From NCBI GenBank assembly GCA_021399435.1, contig JAJTUP010000030.1, positions 310,001 through 374,000 of the forward strand: a stretch of DNA of 64,000 bases, read 5' to 3'. The first letter of the stretch is position 1. Each line of letters begins with the position of its first letter. Source of the stretch: Diaporthe sp. PMI_573. Lineage: Eukaryota; Ascomycota; Sordariomycetes; Diaporthales; Diaporthaceae. The translations under genes were made by a program, and so were the position numbers. Shown piece by piece: positions 11,465 to 23,412 of this stretch. The notes beneath the pieces are model-generated. The model was not told the origin of the DNA, made no database searches, and saw nothing but the letters and a program-made list of their open reading frames with translations.

Positions 11465-11918
11465 ACCGACTGTTCTCAGACAAATAGATTGCTTGCAAAA
11501 AGACTAGGATCAGTCTGTGCGAAGGGTCTTGTCTAGTAATTCGCGCTTGTATAAGTTAGGGGGCCGAAACACTGTTGTTGCTTGCAAAGTAATTAAAGGA
11601 AGAACAATTAATCACTTTGGGACATTTTCAGATTTCCTCCGTGTGGACGCTGATTCATGCCCGCAGAAAGCATCTGTAGAAACATGATAAGTGAAATTGA
11701 CAGCTCCTGAAAATTTCCTCCGTTCGCGCATGATCGATGTATGTCTCATTGCCACCAAAAAGTTTGGATTATCTGACATCTCAGTTTCCAAGGCCTCAAA
11801 AGTTTGGACAGGATGTCCTTTACCAATGATTAGAACTTGCCCCTGAGCTTGAGGCCGGCAAGTTTGAAACGAAGTCCGCAGAATACCAAGCACGCAGAAA
11901 CCAACAGAGCAGCGGCAT
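11465..11918. other. Intergenic, nothing recognised
   Basis: A 104-residue minus-strand frame (11612-11926) has no recognisable features and is not called. Confidence 0.4.
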
Positions 11919-13274
11919 ATGTCCATGCTGCTGTCCAGTCAAGCGAGTCCCCGTCATGCTGTAGAACACCACCTGCGCCCGGGCCACCAGATCGTCATAG
12001 AGCTAGCCAGAGCACTTAGCAAGATTGCAGACGTCCTGCCTCGGGCGGATTTGGCAATGAGATTGTATAGAACACCTCGAATGAGAATGGCTGTAGTACG
12101 GCTATGGTCAACAATCTCCAATTATTCTTCGAGGCCCTGAAATGGCTCAACAAAGGCAAAATTTCTCATACAATTGGAGCGGTGTTGAATCCTTGGTCTC
12201 TCAACTTCGCAGACACATTAAAGGACTGTGAAGCACAAGCAGCCACTTTACAGAGTGAAGCCGAAAGTGCAATGCAGGCCGAAATCCGGGATATGCATAT
12301 CCTTCTACAAGCCACCCAAAGCCAGCTATTGAAAACAGAGTCGATCCTAGCCAAGTCATTAGCAGGTATGAATTTCCTTGTTGATAGATTGGACACTTCA
12401 AGTTTATTGTTACACCACAATTCTAACAGTGTGTGGTTTTATAGAACAGCAAACATTCAATAAAACAATCCACAGCGACTTGTCGATGCAGCGTGTATGG
12501 ACCGCGAGGAACCTATTACCCACAATCTCTGCCCTGCCCTGTTTTCCAAGGCTACCAGAGGCAAATAGGTGCTGGGAGTACTGTTCATCCCTTCGGAAAC
12601 GGTCCCATCGAGTCTTCGGATATGTCAAGCCGAAAAACGTACTCAATCTAGAGAAATGGTCTTCAGACACCCAGAGTTCAGTTCTGGTGGCAACGAATGC
12701 ACAAGATCATATCATTCGAGATTTCATATTGGAAGTGGCAGAGTTAATTCGACAGAGCCCGCATCCTGTGTTCTGGATCCTACCGTGTCACCGCTATTGG
12801 GATTCTGAATATTTCCTCGTGGACATCGTGAGTGCTATGGTGCTCCAGGCCATACAGCTCAATCCGGAGCAGCTGATTTCCCGTCACGACGCCATTACGT
12901 CCTCGGATCTCAAGGGGGCAAAAGCCGTGGAGGATTGGCTACGAATATTGCACCGAGCCCTCTCAGGCCTCCCGCAGATCTTCATCGTCATTGACGCAGA
13001 CATTTTATACCATGCAAGTGGGTATGACCGACAAGAGCCTACTATCATGCTACAAAAGCTGTTCAGCTTTGTCCAGTCAACAAAAGTGAAGATACTTGTA
13101 TCTGGAAAGGCTCTCAATGTTCGCTACATGTCTAGAAACTGGGATGTCAGCGTGTGGAGTAGAGTGCAGGTGAGAGACAAAACCGGTCCAGAGTCGAGAT
13201 CTAGCGTAGGACAGGCAGCACGTCGACAAGTAGATCATCGAAGGCTTGTTAGGAGCCGAAACAGAATGAAGTAG
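11919..13274 (+). pseudogene. STAND-like (DUF7708-type) protein, frameshifted
   Basis: One frame gives KIADVLPRADLAMRLYRT...AVVRLWS up to about 12100 and a second, starting near 12106, continues NNLQLFFEALKWLNKGKIS. Together they match the helical DUF7708 domain found N-terminal in fungal STAND proteins (LPRAE..MRLYPT...L..EFLLKALKWY). The shift near 12104 has no intron to explain it. Downstream, an intron (12367-12452: GTATGA...TTATAG) joins SLA to EQQTFNK, and the frame runs to 13274 with a P-loop-less NTPase-like region (VLVATNAQDHIIRDF, IFIVIDADIL). The C-terminus is basic and may be out of true frame. No Walker A is visible. It is called a pseudogene because of the frameshift and missing N-terminus, but a sequencing error is not excluded. 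Confidence 0.6.
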
Positions 13275-13432
13275 ATCTCATTGGGCGCACAGTGGGTAGA
13301 AAGTGAAGAAAAAAAACTTAATTAATGCTTTACATTGTGACTCACCCATGTGTTCTGGTTTAGGCAGGCTTTGTACTTAGAAAAACTTGACAATTTAAAT
13401 CGTTCCCTGCTCTATTACGTTACTAGGCCAGG

Positions 13433-14861
13433 TCAATCATAGAATCTAGCTTTTCTTCCCCCAATAACCTCCTGTTCACTTGCGTCACTTCGTACCTGTC
13501 CATTCTTGTTCACCCCAGCGCGGACCCGCGCCTTGACCCATTCCCCAGCGGTGATCCCAACGACATCCTCCTGCACCTTATCATACCCAAGCCTCTCCAG
13601 CACAGGGCTCCGCACCGGCCGCAGCTCGAGGTCGTCCTCAGGCCTGACGAAATACAGCACGCCCAGGCGATCAGCGTCGCGCTGGTCAGGCGGCGGCACG
13701 ACGACCCGGTGGATGCTGCTCTTGAGGAAGCCGTTGGTCAACATCTCCAGCGCGTCGGCCACGTTGACTGTGATGCTTCCCGGGTGGGGCCTGACCCATT
13801 TCCACCCGCCTTCTGGGGTGCGGACCTGTAATGCCGCGACGGGCTGGCGGAATAAGAGGGTGAGAGAGCCGAAGTCCGTGTGTCCTTTCACCCCTGGCGA
13901 TATGTCAGTGACTAAAGCTCTTGAATGACGGGAATACTTTTGAGAGAACGTGTCAATAGTCGCGGCATGTGGAGGCCCTCACGACCTTCACACTGTTTTC
14001 AAATTAAGGCATACTCGGGAAGTCGGCCAGGTCAGCGAATCAATGAAATGATGACAATGCACATACAGACATTCTCCAAAGCCTCGTTCTCCTTAGTCGA
14101 ACGACGGTGGTATTTCATGTACCGCAGATGGCAATCTGATTTCTCACTGTAGCGGTGGCTGTTCAAGAAGTAATTTTCGTCATCGAGCTCCAAGACGATG
14201 GTAAACAACACCAGCAGCTTATGCACGATGTTGTGGTGTATGTGGCGAGCAAAGTGCTCTATCTCTGCCCGGTTTGCATTGATGACTTCGGGCTGTCTCC
14301 TCTCGAACGCAGGGATGAACTTGGGGATGTTGAAGATCTCCGTATTGTCGAAGATGCCGGGCTTTATTTCCTACAAGGCTGGTCGTCAGGACACTGAAAC
14401 TAATTCCAGGGCTCCTAGGTATACACATATCATTTTCTTACCCTGAGGCCGAGGGGTTTATACCCGTTGTAGCCACCATTCTCCAGGTCGGCCCGGTACG
14501 AAAGCTTCTCTTCGGTGGGAAGGTCAAAAACGGCCTTGCCAATGGCAAACTGTCTGTCGACCTCCTCTTGGCCCAGGCCAAAATTGACGATATAGAAGAA
14601 CCCGATCGTTTGCAAGGCTCCGAAGAGCTGTTGGGCTAGAGCTTCTTTGCCGCCGGGCTCGTCGAACTTAGCCAGGTCCAGAGTGACAAGGTCGGCCCAG
14701 TCCACTGATACGTGAGGGTGACTCGTCAGTACTATGCAATCAAATGACCAGGAGCCGTGGGAAATCTCACAATCGTGCTGAGTTTCTGGGACTTGTGTGT
14801 ATGCGAGTTTCGAGACCTTTGGCTCTGTTCTTATGCTGGATGCTTCTACCAATGAGGGCAT
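13433..14861 (-). CDS. 2-oxoglutarate/Fe(II)-dependent dioxygenase, isopenicillin-N-synthase-like
   Basis: Four exons (14771-14861, 14442-14704, 14067-14370, 13433-13893) join in frame to 372 residues. The N-terminal DIOX_N part is LDWADLVTLDLAKFDEPGGK...GFFYIVNFGL. The C-terminal jelly roll supplies the iron ligands H224 and D226 (GHTDFGS) and H281 (SSIHRVVVPP), followed by DRLGVLYFVRP. The third intron (13894-14066) is long at 173 bp but is required to give NVW-VKGHTDFG. Enzymes of this type hydroxylate, desaturate or cyclise small molecules using 2-oxoglutarate and O2. It is transcribed divergently from the MFS transporter across a 626-bp gap, suggesting shared control. Substrate unknown. 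Confidence 0.92.
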
Positions 14862-15487
14862 TTTGGCGATGCACTGTCGAAAGTTGGAAGTCGTGCCGGT
14901 TGAATACGACAGTTCGATATTGTAGGAAACGGTGGTCGTCTTGTGTAGCAGATGAAGTCAGATCAGCCACCTTCGGTGCCGCACCCCGGTGTTATCCCCG
15001 GCATGTCCCAGATACCGCGGGGATGCGCCGGTTATATTCGTCATGTTGGGGTTGAGTTGCGAACAACAGCACTACTAGGCCTACTATTGGCCACTCCCAC
15101 CCCCACGAAAGCACATTGACGTACCTCGTTATGACCTCTCACCCCAGGTTATGAAAAGAACGAAATCAGAATGGGGATGCCAAGACACAAGCAGCCACGA
15201 CGTCTTCGCTGATGTGGGGGCGTCGCGTAGACTACGCTGTGGTGCGTATGGGCAAATGAGGAACTGGCAACCTATCTGTGGTTGAACCACACTAGAGTCG
15301 TGCTTCTGGTGAGAATCACACCATCGAATAATACTCCACATTGAACTCCAGGGGTGTTCGCCGCGGGTATTTTATCGAATAGCCAACGAGGTTTAGTTGT
15401 GAGAAGCAACTCGGTCAACGTCGACCTGAAGTCGTTTATGGATCTCCTCCGCAAACGTTATTTTGCTACCGAGCACTGCGACGCGTT
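14862..15487. promoter_or_regulatory. Divergent promoter, dioxygenase / MFS transporter
   Basis: 626 bp between two start codons facing away from each other. No coding signal and no clear TATA was picked out. The head-to-head layout suggests joint regulation (inference). Confidence 0.45.
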
Positions 15488-17411
15488 ATGGCAGATTCAC
15501 CGGCAGCTAAGACGGTCCCGACCGTGATCAGTGAGGGCGATGAATCGACACGAACTGTGCAGCCAAAAGATGATCTGCACTTTGCCCGTCGCGGAGCCGA
15601 TATCGAAGAGGCCATAGCGACTGCAGATATTTCCGGCTTCGACGCCGAGCGCATGCGGGCTCGCGCTTTCTTGACGGCCGAGGAAGAGAGGAAACTCATG
15701 CGCAAGGTCGACCTGCGTATTATGACCCTCTGCTCTCTCCTATTTCTTTTCAAGAACATTGACTCGGACAACATATCGAATGCCAGAATCATGAACAGAG
15801 GAACTGATAGAAATATCATGACACAACTGGGCTTGACGTCGGACGAGTACAATTTGCTCACTGTATTTTATTATGTGAGTTTGGTATTGTCCTTTGGGCT
15901 CGTACACTCTAACCTGTGTGTCAGGTTCCATACATCATTGGAGAAGCCCCGTCAAACCTGCTTTTGAAGCGGGCAAGCCCCAGCACCTGGCAGTCCAGAA
16001 TCATGATATCTTGGGGGGTCGCTCTCCTATGTCATGTACCTGTGACGAACAAGGCTGGGATATGGGCGACTCGCTTTCTTCTCGGACTGGTAAGTCCAGC
16101 ACGCTGAGTAGAGAATCTGAGCCACCGAGTTCTTGCTCACGCAGAAATCTAGGCTGAAGCCGGCATGTTTCCAGGAGTGATCTTGCAAATGTGTTACTGG
16201 TACCGCCCGGACGAGATGTCGATCCGGTTGCTTTATTTTTGTGAGTATTCCTCATGCCCCATGGAATTGGAATTTGCATCTAACGGGGGTCGTACACAGA
16301 CATCCTCGGAAATCTTTCAGGAGTGGTCAGCGGTATTCTAGCGTTTGCTTTCGACAGCATTTCAGGTGCAGGAGGACTGTCAGGATGGCAATGGTAAATA
16401 ATTACGTCCCAGTATTGATTTGAATTGACATGAGCTGATTATGGGCCCATCTGTTCAGGCTGTTCCTCGTCGAGGGTGTGGTGACAGTGATTTTCGGCGT
16501 GGTCATCTACTTTGTTCTGCCTGATTGTAAGGATGATCCTCAATTCTCACATGAACTTCAGTACGGTTTTGCTTACACTGTCTCGGCTAGTCCCACCTAC
16601 TGCAAAGTGGCTCACTGAAAAGGAAAAGGCCTTTATTCAGGCTCGCCTACCCCCTAATGCGCCTCGAGCGGAAGAAGTGGACTTCAATTTGAGCGAGATC
16701 ATCTCCTCACTGAAAGACAAACGGCTTTGGCTATTTACCCTGATCTGGGCCACCTTCACCATCGGGACTAGTGGTGTGAGGTTCTATCAACCGACAGTTA
16801 TTGCAAACCTCGGTTTCACGTCAGTATCTCAGCTGCAAGATAGTTGCAGGAGCAACACACTAACGCCGCACAGGACTATCGCACGCGCTCAGCTCCTCAA
16901 CCTGCCTATCTCAATACTATCCATCGTCGTCATCGGCATCACGGGCTGGTTTGCCGACAACGGAAGACTGCCGAGACCCGTCTACCCACTGACACTCATG
17001 GCCATCATATTGGCCTGCTACGGCGTCATGGTAGCATATCCCAGCAACGGCGCCGTGTATACAGCCACTCTCATCGGCAATGCAGTGACTTCATCTTGGT
17101 TCCCGATGATGTGGCCGTGGCGCGTGCAGACGACGTCGCGGGCAACGGGCTCGGCGTTCTCGATCGGGTTTGTCAACAGCTACGGCCAGATTGGCGGGGC
17201 GGTCGGGCCACAGATATTCCTAAGCAAGTATGCACCGAGATATACGGAGAGCTTCGGCGCCGCTATGGCCTGTGTTGGGGCCTGTGTCGCTGTTACCCTG
17301 GTGACTTGGTGGGTGACGCGGGATATCGAGCGCGAGACACGGAGGTTGAAGAGGGCAAAGGTGAAGGCCAGCAAAGATGGGTTGGCTGTTTTGGACGATG
17401 TGGTTATCTGA
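15488..17411 (+). CDS. MFS transporter, anion:cation symporter (Dal5/allantoate permease-like) family
   Basis: Seven exons (15488-15874, 15925-16089, 16153-16240, 16300-16393, 16459-16526, 16591-16819, 16874-17411) give 522 residues. A ~85-residue hydrophilic N-terminus precedes the first helix. Family marks: LMRKVDLRIMTLCSLLFLF, DSDNISNARIM, FYYVPYIIGEAPSNLLLKR, AEAGMFPGVILQMCYWYRPDE and W-FLVEGVVTVIFG; two blocks of helices flank a loop at PPTAKWLTEKEKAFIQARLP. These are features of the Dal5/Tna1-type group that moves carboxylate anions such as allantoate, nicotinate or pantothenate across the plasma membrane. Divergent partner of the dioxygenase; it could export or import a pathway compound. 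Substrate not predictable. Confidence 0.92.
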
Positions 17412-17745
17412 GACCCTGCCGCGCGGAATGTGACGTGTTAGACAGTTTCGAGCGTATAGCTTGGACTCTTGTCAGTGCAATCTTTGAATTGCCCCCAGAT
17501 GATCCCAAAAGGACACACTGATGAGTTTGATTGCCCAAGCATTTCAGAGTTATTCAAGTATATTATAAACCTCTTTGGAGACATTGTTGACTGTGTTAAT
17601 CTGCTGTGACGCGTTGAATGGTCGAGCTCGCTGATGTTGACAGCCAATTCTTTCTATGCGTGTCTTGATATTATACTATTAGTAATTAGCATTTTAATAT
17701 TGCGGACTCTGCCGCGCATTGCCATTGATGGCCTTCAGCCTTTCG
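17412..17745. other. Convergent 3' region
   Basis: Tail-to-tail gap between the MFS gene and the rhodopsin-domain gene. A+T-rich at 17640-17700; no gene seen. Confidence 0.5.
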
Positions 17746-19242
17746 TCATAACTTTAAGGAAGGTTCTCCGGCGGAGGATCTCTCTCCCGGCCACCCATAC
17801 CGGACATTTAGCGGGACTTGGGACTCTAGCTTGCTTAAGCATGGGCCCTCGTATGTGCTGCTTGCCCATGTGCCTTTTCTAGAAGGCCCGCTTCTAGTAC
17901 AAGAAATAGAGAGGTCGGTGTTTCGACCCGACTTGACGATGCGTTCGCGAGCTCTCCCTATAAATGGCCCATAACATGGCAAGCATGCCGCGATGATTGA
18001 GCAGTTTGGCTCAATCAGCATGAAGATGAATTGGTGCGACTGTTGATCTATTGTGCTCGCAGGGTCAGCCACCCTGATCTCCATTCCTCCCGCGAATTTG
18101 CCATGACTTACAAACACTCTCTGGTGATCGCGAAAATCTCTGAAGACTCTCTTCGAGGAGAACTAGGCGAACAATGGCCGCAATGCAGCAGCTTTTGAGG
18201 GCGATTGTCAGCGACTTAAGAGCCCCCCGGTCCATGGCAATTGATTTGAGGTTGGGCTTACAATGCGCCGAGCCAGAACATGGCGAAGACCATGAATTTC
18301 CTCTTGGGGGATAAGAGCATGCGGAAGACGATCGGCAGCGGGAAACACAGGACGACAATGTCAAGGGCTATGCTGCTGCCCACTTGCGCCAGCCCCATCG
18401 CTTCCATGTCCCATCGCATCCTACCTCCGTGCCATGATTCGGAAATAGGGTCAACAAGGGTTATTAGCATCTATTCAAAAGAGATTAGCCGTCTTGTCCG
18501 ATTGCTCCCTTCAGCATGCACGGAAGAAGCGACAACTGTACACTGTTCGCTAGCCGTTAACAGGAGCTGAGATACTCACCACGCTAAATATGGCACACCA
18601 CACAACAATGGCACCGATGGCCACCCAGGTACATATGGCCAGGCTTCGTGAAATTGAGAATATACGTTTGTAGAAAAGTAGGACAGATATCTTTACAGAC
18701 GATAATGGCAACTGAAGTAAGCAAGCCGTCAAGAACGCAACCTGCGCCAAGGAGGTTCGGCTGTCAGTCTTGCCCTGTGGAAATTATGGACATGGCAACC
18801 GGTGTTTCCACATACCTCCAGGGAGTCATAAGTGCCTTGAAGGCTGTTGATGTCATAAGAGCCCACCCCGGACTTGGCAGCGAAGAACCAGAACAAGACG
18901 CTCATCGGGATGGTCAGGAACTGGTGATTAGCGGTCAGCGAAAGACAGAACAGAAAAGCATAAATATATATGGGAAGCTAGACAAACCCAAGTTGCAATG
19001 ACCCACCAGTCATCTGCGTGGTAGGCCTGACCTCCCCGCCTCTTTGCCAGGAGGCGAAGACCGATAGCGACCGCCGCCAGGACGGGGAACACGACGGAGG
19101 CGACGATGAGTGGCGAGGTGATGACCGAGACCGTCGGCGTGCCGGGGACACCATCGGACAGGGATATGTCCGGCGCACTCATCTTGCAGCAGCCCAATGC
19201 TAGCTCCATGTGAAGGAATGATATCTCAATTGAAAAACCCAT
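17746..19242 (-). CDS. Rhodopsin-domain integral membrane protein (PTH11-like group, no CFEM)
   Basis: Six exons (18988-19242, 18816-18920, 18580-18741, 18262-18470, 18112-18191, 17746-18047) join in frame to 370 residues. Typical order: SPLIVASVVFPVLAAVAIGLRLLAKR, YHADDWWVIATW, FYKRIFSISRSLAICTWVAIG, GSSIALDIVVLCFPLPIVFRMLLSPKRK, CCIAAIVRLVLLEESL and FIFMLIEPNCSIIAACLPCYGP. These give about seven helices of the fungal rhodopsin-domain superfamily, which includes PTH11-type receptors. The N-terminus lacks the eight-Cys CFEM domain. Met21 (KMSAPDIS) is an alternative start and fits relatives better than Met1. A receptor role at the plasma membrane is inferred from the family. Confidence 0.88.
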
Positions 19243-19520
19243 CGATCCGGGTCGTGAGACGCAAATGCTACGCTGTAAGCAAATGTCGCCAGTTATTGGG
19301 GTAGGTAAATCATGCGTGAAACCTTTCCAAGGCCACCTTCGAGCGGACGATGCTTGGTCTTCCTACTTGTGAGCCAGGGAGAACAAAAAGATACGCGTAT
19401 AAGTGTCAAGCTGAAAGGCAATGTCGTCATCGGCGCTATTGCACAGACTGGTTGACTGACTATCGAGTTGACAACGGCTACACAACAAAGAAAATCACTC
19501 ATGTCATAGACATGTGAAGG

Positions 19521-19588
19521 CACCATCTTGGGCCCATGAGTCTGGATCGACTAGGCACCATCCGGGCCCATGAGTCTGGGTCGACTTT
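19521..19588. repeat. Two-copy ~35-bp tandem duplication
   Basis: Two adjacent near-identical units, each containing GGCACCATC..GGGCCCATGAG and TCTGG.TCGACT, differing at a few bases. Non-coding. Confidence 0.7.
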
Positions 19589-19759
19589 TCTTGGCGTCTT
19601 TCAAAGATGGCTCTCGATTGGACGCATTGATGCGATGGACACTGAGGGCCTCGCAGAGCCGGTGGCCAGCGACCACGTATTGAGCCAGTGATCACGTGTC
19701 GTTCATGTCGTCTCGAGATGCAACTCCGAGTCTACACCAGAACAATAACGGGCGAATAC

Positions 19760-20165
19760 GAATACGATGAATTGTGCATCTGTTGGAACTGCTCTGTGAC
19801 AGTTCCAATACGGGGGCTGTCTTTAAATGTGCGCAGTTCAGATGATGGGAGCAGCTCAAAGTTTGTAAAGCGTACCTACAGGATATAAAAGGTACAGAGG
19901 GGAAAAGATGCAGGGTGGTGTGAAAGGTGCAGGAGGGCAAAGGAGGTAGGGGATTTAATTGTTAGACGGCCAATTTAAACGCTGAAGTATTTAGACCTCT
20001 TTGGATGCCATGCACCTTCCACGTGCTCCTGTACCTTTCAGGCCCTCCTACACTTTTTACTTGCTCCTGGACTATTCCCAAAATGAACTGTTCCTAAATT
20101 TGAGCTGCCCCCACCTTGGAACTGTTATACAGCAGCTCCAAGAGGTGCACAATTTACTCACTCGG
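19760..20165. mobile_element. Foldback / MITE-like inverted-repeat element
   Basis: The left arm (about 19770-19855) and the reverse complement of the right arm (about 20060-20150) align well: both contain AATTGTGCA-CT-TTGGA-CTGCT, then ACAGTTCCAA and GGGGGC, then AAAT and CAGTTCA. By eye roughly four in five bases match over about 80 positions. Looser similarity continues inward (GAAAGGT-CAGGAG on both arms). There is no transposase frame between the arms, as expected for a non-autonomous element. Exact ends and target-site duplication were not determined. Confidence 0.55.
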
Positions 20166-21650
20166 AGCAGCATAAGCACGGTTCCAAGCAGTAGACCGCA
20201 TAATTAGGTAGTCGCCTGGTACTCAAGGCGTCTGGAAGGGGTGTGTAACCTGGGGACGCTACGGCAGTGGTGGGCGCAGATAAAGTTTGCTATTTTTCGA
20301 AGCACGGGAATTCGCGTCTGCCGCCCAGCTGCACGGCACATGATTAAGCAAACAGAGCAACAGAGACCCAAACTTGCTTCCCTAATCGCGTTCGATAAGG
20401 GTTTCGACTTGTCCTTCGCTTTCGATGTCCGAGGGGCTAATAAGAAGCGTATCTTAATCCTTCACCGAGATGATCATGACCGATCTTGGAGGGAATCTAG
20501 CCCATGCCACTCAGGGATATAGGCCAGGATGCACAACCCCCCGCCGTTGGGACGCAGATGATCTGATAAGATGACAGAAATTGTGGGTGTAAAGACGGCT
20601 TGGCATGTGTCTAGGTTCACTACTACCTAGGAACGTGGGCGCCTAGGGGCACACCGGACTTAGTCGGCTTGCAGGCATAATACTCTAGTACGATTCTATT
20701 GCGTCGATATTGATACAAGACCGACTGTATTGTATATCATGATACAGTGTAACAAGCTTGAAGGGAGCAGAAGCCATGTTATATTGGTATCTTGAGCTTT
20801 GTTTGATCTGGGCCACTGCTCCCGATGTAACTGCATCGCGCTGCAAAACATCTGAACCATTCCCAGTTGCCAGGGGATCTACGCTAGCCGACCACGAGCC
20901 CCTGAACCTTGCCAGGGCGGAAGGATCCGGACCTGCAGCTCAGGAAGACCAATGAGATTGCTGTAGATACGCCCCGAGCTGGACCTGACAGGCAGAGGTC
21001 CCCTTCTTTTCTGCAGGCCCGTGCCAATATGGTTGGTCACAGGGTGAGTACGCCTGCTACGTACACCGTATTGTCACATGCTATGGGCCGAGGGTACGGT
21101 GTGCTTGAAATGTTCCACCTCATATGGAAGGTCCACATTATGTGGCGCAGTCTGTGCGGGCCAATCTTGGAATTTTCCAGGCCCCAAGCCTCTCGGCCAT
21201 GTGCCAATTTGGAGCTAAATCAAACTTCCAAGACACGTGTCGTGTCTCGTATGCGTATGCTTTTGTTGGGAGTGGCAATGGAGCGAACGAGAATATGGCA
21301 GCATTGCACGGGAGGCGCTGCCGTGTTTTGAAATTGCCCCCACAAAAGGAGACACCCCTACTTGTACAACAACGTGCCTGCTGTCGACCACGGACCCAAG
21401 GACCCAAGGACCCAGGGACCAAGGGGTTCGCTCAATGATGTAATCTGTCCTTCACCTGCGCCATGGACTGGTGCAGGACTGGTGTGCCCTGCATGAATGC
21501 TCGATTTGGCCTTTCTTGAATCGAAACACGGGCTAGACCACACACTACCTTGGCGCGCTTCTTGGCCCCTTGCCAAACCTTCCCACCGATCACCTTGCGG
21601 GGGATATTTTCTTTTTCTTTTTCTGTCCTCCTCAATCCCAATCCCTAAAC
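20166..21650. other. Long intergenic stretch
   Basis: No convincing gene. It includes a short (GGACCCAA)n-like repeat near 21390-21425. The frames at 20758-21438 lack recognisable features and overlap in conflicting phases. Confidence 0.45.
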
Positions 21651-21714
21651 TGGTCGTTCGTTCGATCGTTCGTTCGTTTGTTCGTTCCTTTCTCACCTCA
21701 ACTGCGCGACCATC
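21650..21714 (+). promoter_or_regulatory. TTCG-type tetranucleotide repeat leader of the desaturase gene
   Basis: A TTCG/TCGT-rich tetranucleotide tract (21651-21690) and CT-rich DNA precede the desaturase ATG, a usual fungal core promoter/leader composition. Its length is likely to vary between strains. Confidence 0.5.
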
Positions 21715-23412
21715 ATGGCGCAGCAGTCTTCGACATCGGCCACGGCCACGGCCACGGCCACGACGACTGCGACTGTGACGGCGACTGCGACGGCGACGGC
21801 AGCGATGCGGACGGTGTCTCTGATACCAGATGCCAACGAGTCCCTCCTAAGGCCTGGCCAGAAGCCCAGCTACATGACGCGCCGCGGACCGCACATCTCT
21901 GAGCAGCCATGGACGCTCACCAACTGGTACCTCCACATTGACTGGTTCAAGACGACGCTCCTTGTCTTCATCCCCCTCGTTGCGATTTACTATGCATGCT
22001 ACACGCCACTCACGCGCCCGACCCTGATCTTCTCCGTCCTGCTGCACCTCTGGTCCGGCATTGGTATCACAGCAGGGTACCACCGCCTCTGGTCTCACTG
22101 CTCCTACAGGGCAACCCTGCCCCTACAGCTCTTCCTGGGCTTCGGTGGCGCCAGCGCCCTCGAGGGCTCCATCCGCTTCTGGAGTTGGGGCCACCGCGCC
22201 CACCACAGGTTCACCGACACCGACGCCGACCCGTATACTGTTCACAAGGGCTGTGAGTCAAGATCCAGTCCTCCCATCCCCTCCATCTTTGGATCAGCCC
22301 CCCCCCTTGCACCAATTGCCCGGCCGACTGAGGGGTTAAAGGCTGCATGTGATGCCCTATGGTGTCCCCCGGTATTCTGTGCAACCGAACGTGATGCTGA
22401 TCTCGGGACACGATACATAGTGTGGCACGCACACATGGGCTGGCTCCTCACCAACCAAGACTACAAGAAACACGGCCGCACCGACATCTCCGACCTCTCC
22501 AACGACCCCTTCGTCGTCTGGCAGCACAAGTACTATGCCCCGATATCTATATTCTTCGCCTGGGTCATGCCGCCCTTGGTCGCCGGGTTTGGGTGGGGGG
22601 ATTGGAAGGGCGGGCTCATCTACGCCGGTGTCCTCCGCGTCGTGACGGTCCAACAGAGCTCCTTCACCATCAACAGCCTCGGGCACTATCTTGGCGACCA
22701 GCCCTTCGACGACAGGCGCTCTCCCCGCGACCATTGGATCTCGTCCCTGTTCAGCCTCGGCGAGGGGTACCACAACTTTCACCATGAGGTATGAGAACAC
22801 AGCGCCCACGTCGTGCATCGGCGTCCGCATTTATTTGCCCGGTTCTCCCACTAACCTGCCCACCAACAGTTTCCTACCGACTACCGCAACACCACGAGGT
22901 GGTTGACCTACGACCCGAACAAGTGGTGCATCGCCACCTGGAAATGGATGGGCCTGGCGAGCGACCTGCGCACCTTCTCCCAGAACGAGATCGACAAGGG
23001 CAAGCTCCAGCAGGAGCAGAAGAAGCTGGACCGGAAGCTGGGCGTCCTCGACTGGGGCAAGCCGCTCACCATGCTACCCCTGATGGAGTGGGACGACTTT
23101 GTCGAGCAGTCGAGGTCCCGCGCCCTGATAGCCGTCGCCGGCCTGGTGCACGACGTGACGGACTTTGTGCACGAGCACCCGGGCGGGAGGGGGCTAATCT
23201 CGACCGCCATCGGCAAGGACGCCACCGCCATGTTCAACGGGGGCGTGTACAACCACTCCAACGCGGCGCGGAACCTGCTGGCCAAGTACCGGGTCGGCAT
23301 CATCCGCGGCGGCGGCGAGGTTGAGATCTGGAAGGTGCGCGCGCAGAAGCGCGCCGAGATGATACGGGATTATGATTATTCTATCGTTGGTTCCAAGGAG
23401 CATATGCAGTAG
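21715..23412 (+). CDS. ole1: Delta-9 (stearoyl-CoA) fatty acid desaturase with C-terminal cytochrome b5
   Basis: Exons 21715-22252, 22421-22788 and 22870-23412 give 482 residues, the usual OLE1 size. The three histidine boxes that hold the di-iron centre are HRLWSH (123-128), HRAHHR (160-165) and HNFHH (297-301), with four hydrophobic segments around them. The C-terminal domain has the b5 heme motif HPGG (~404) in [13 protein letters not shown] and supplies electrons in cis. It inserts the first double bond in acyl-CoA at the ER. The first ~30 residues are a Ser/Thr/Ala run coded by a GGCCAC/GCGACT-type microsatellite. Intron 1 (168 bp) is a multiple of three without a stop; splicing is assumed because it restores HKGLWHAHMGW. 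Confidence 0.95.
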
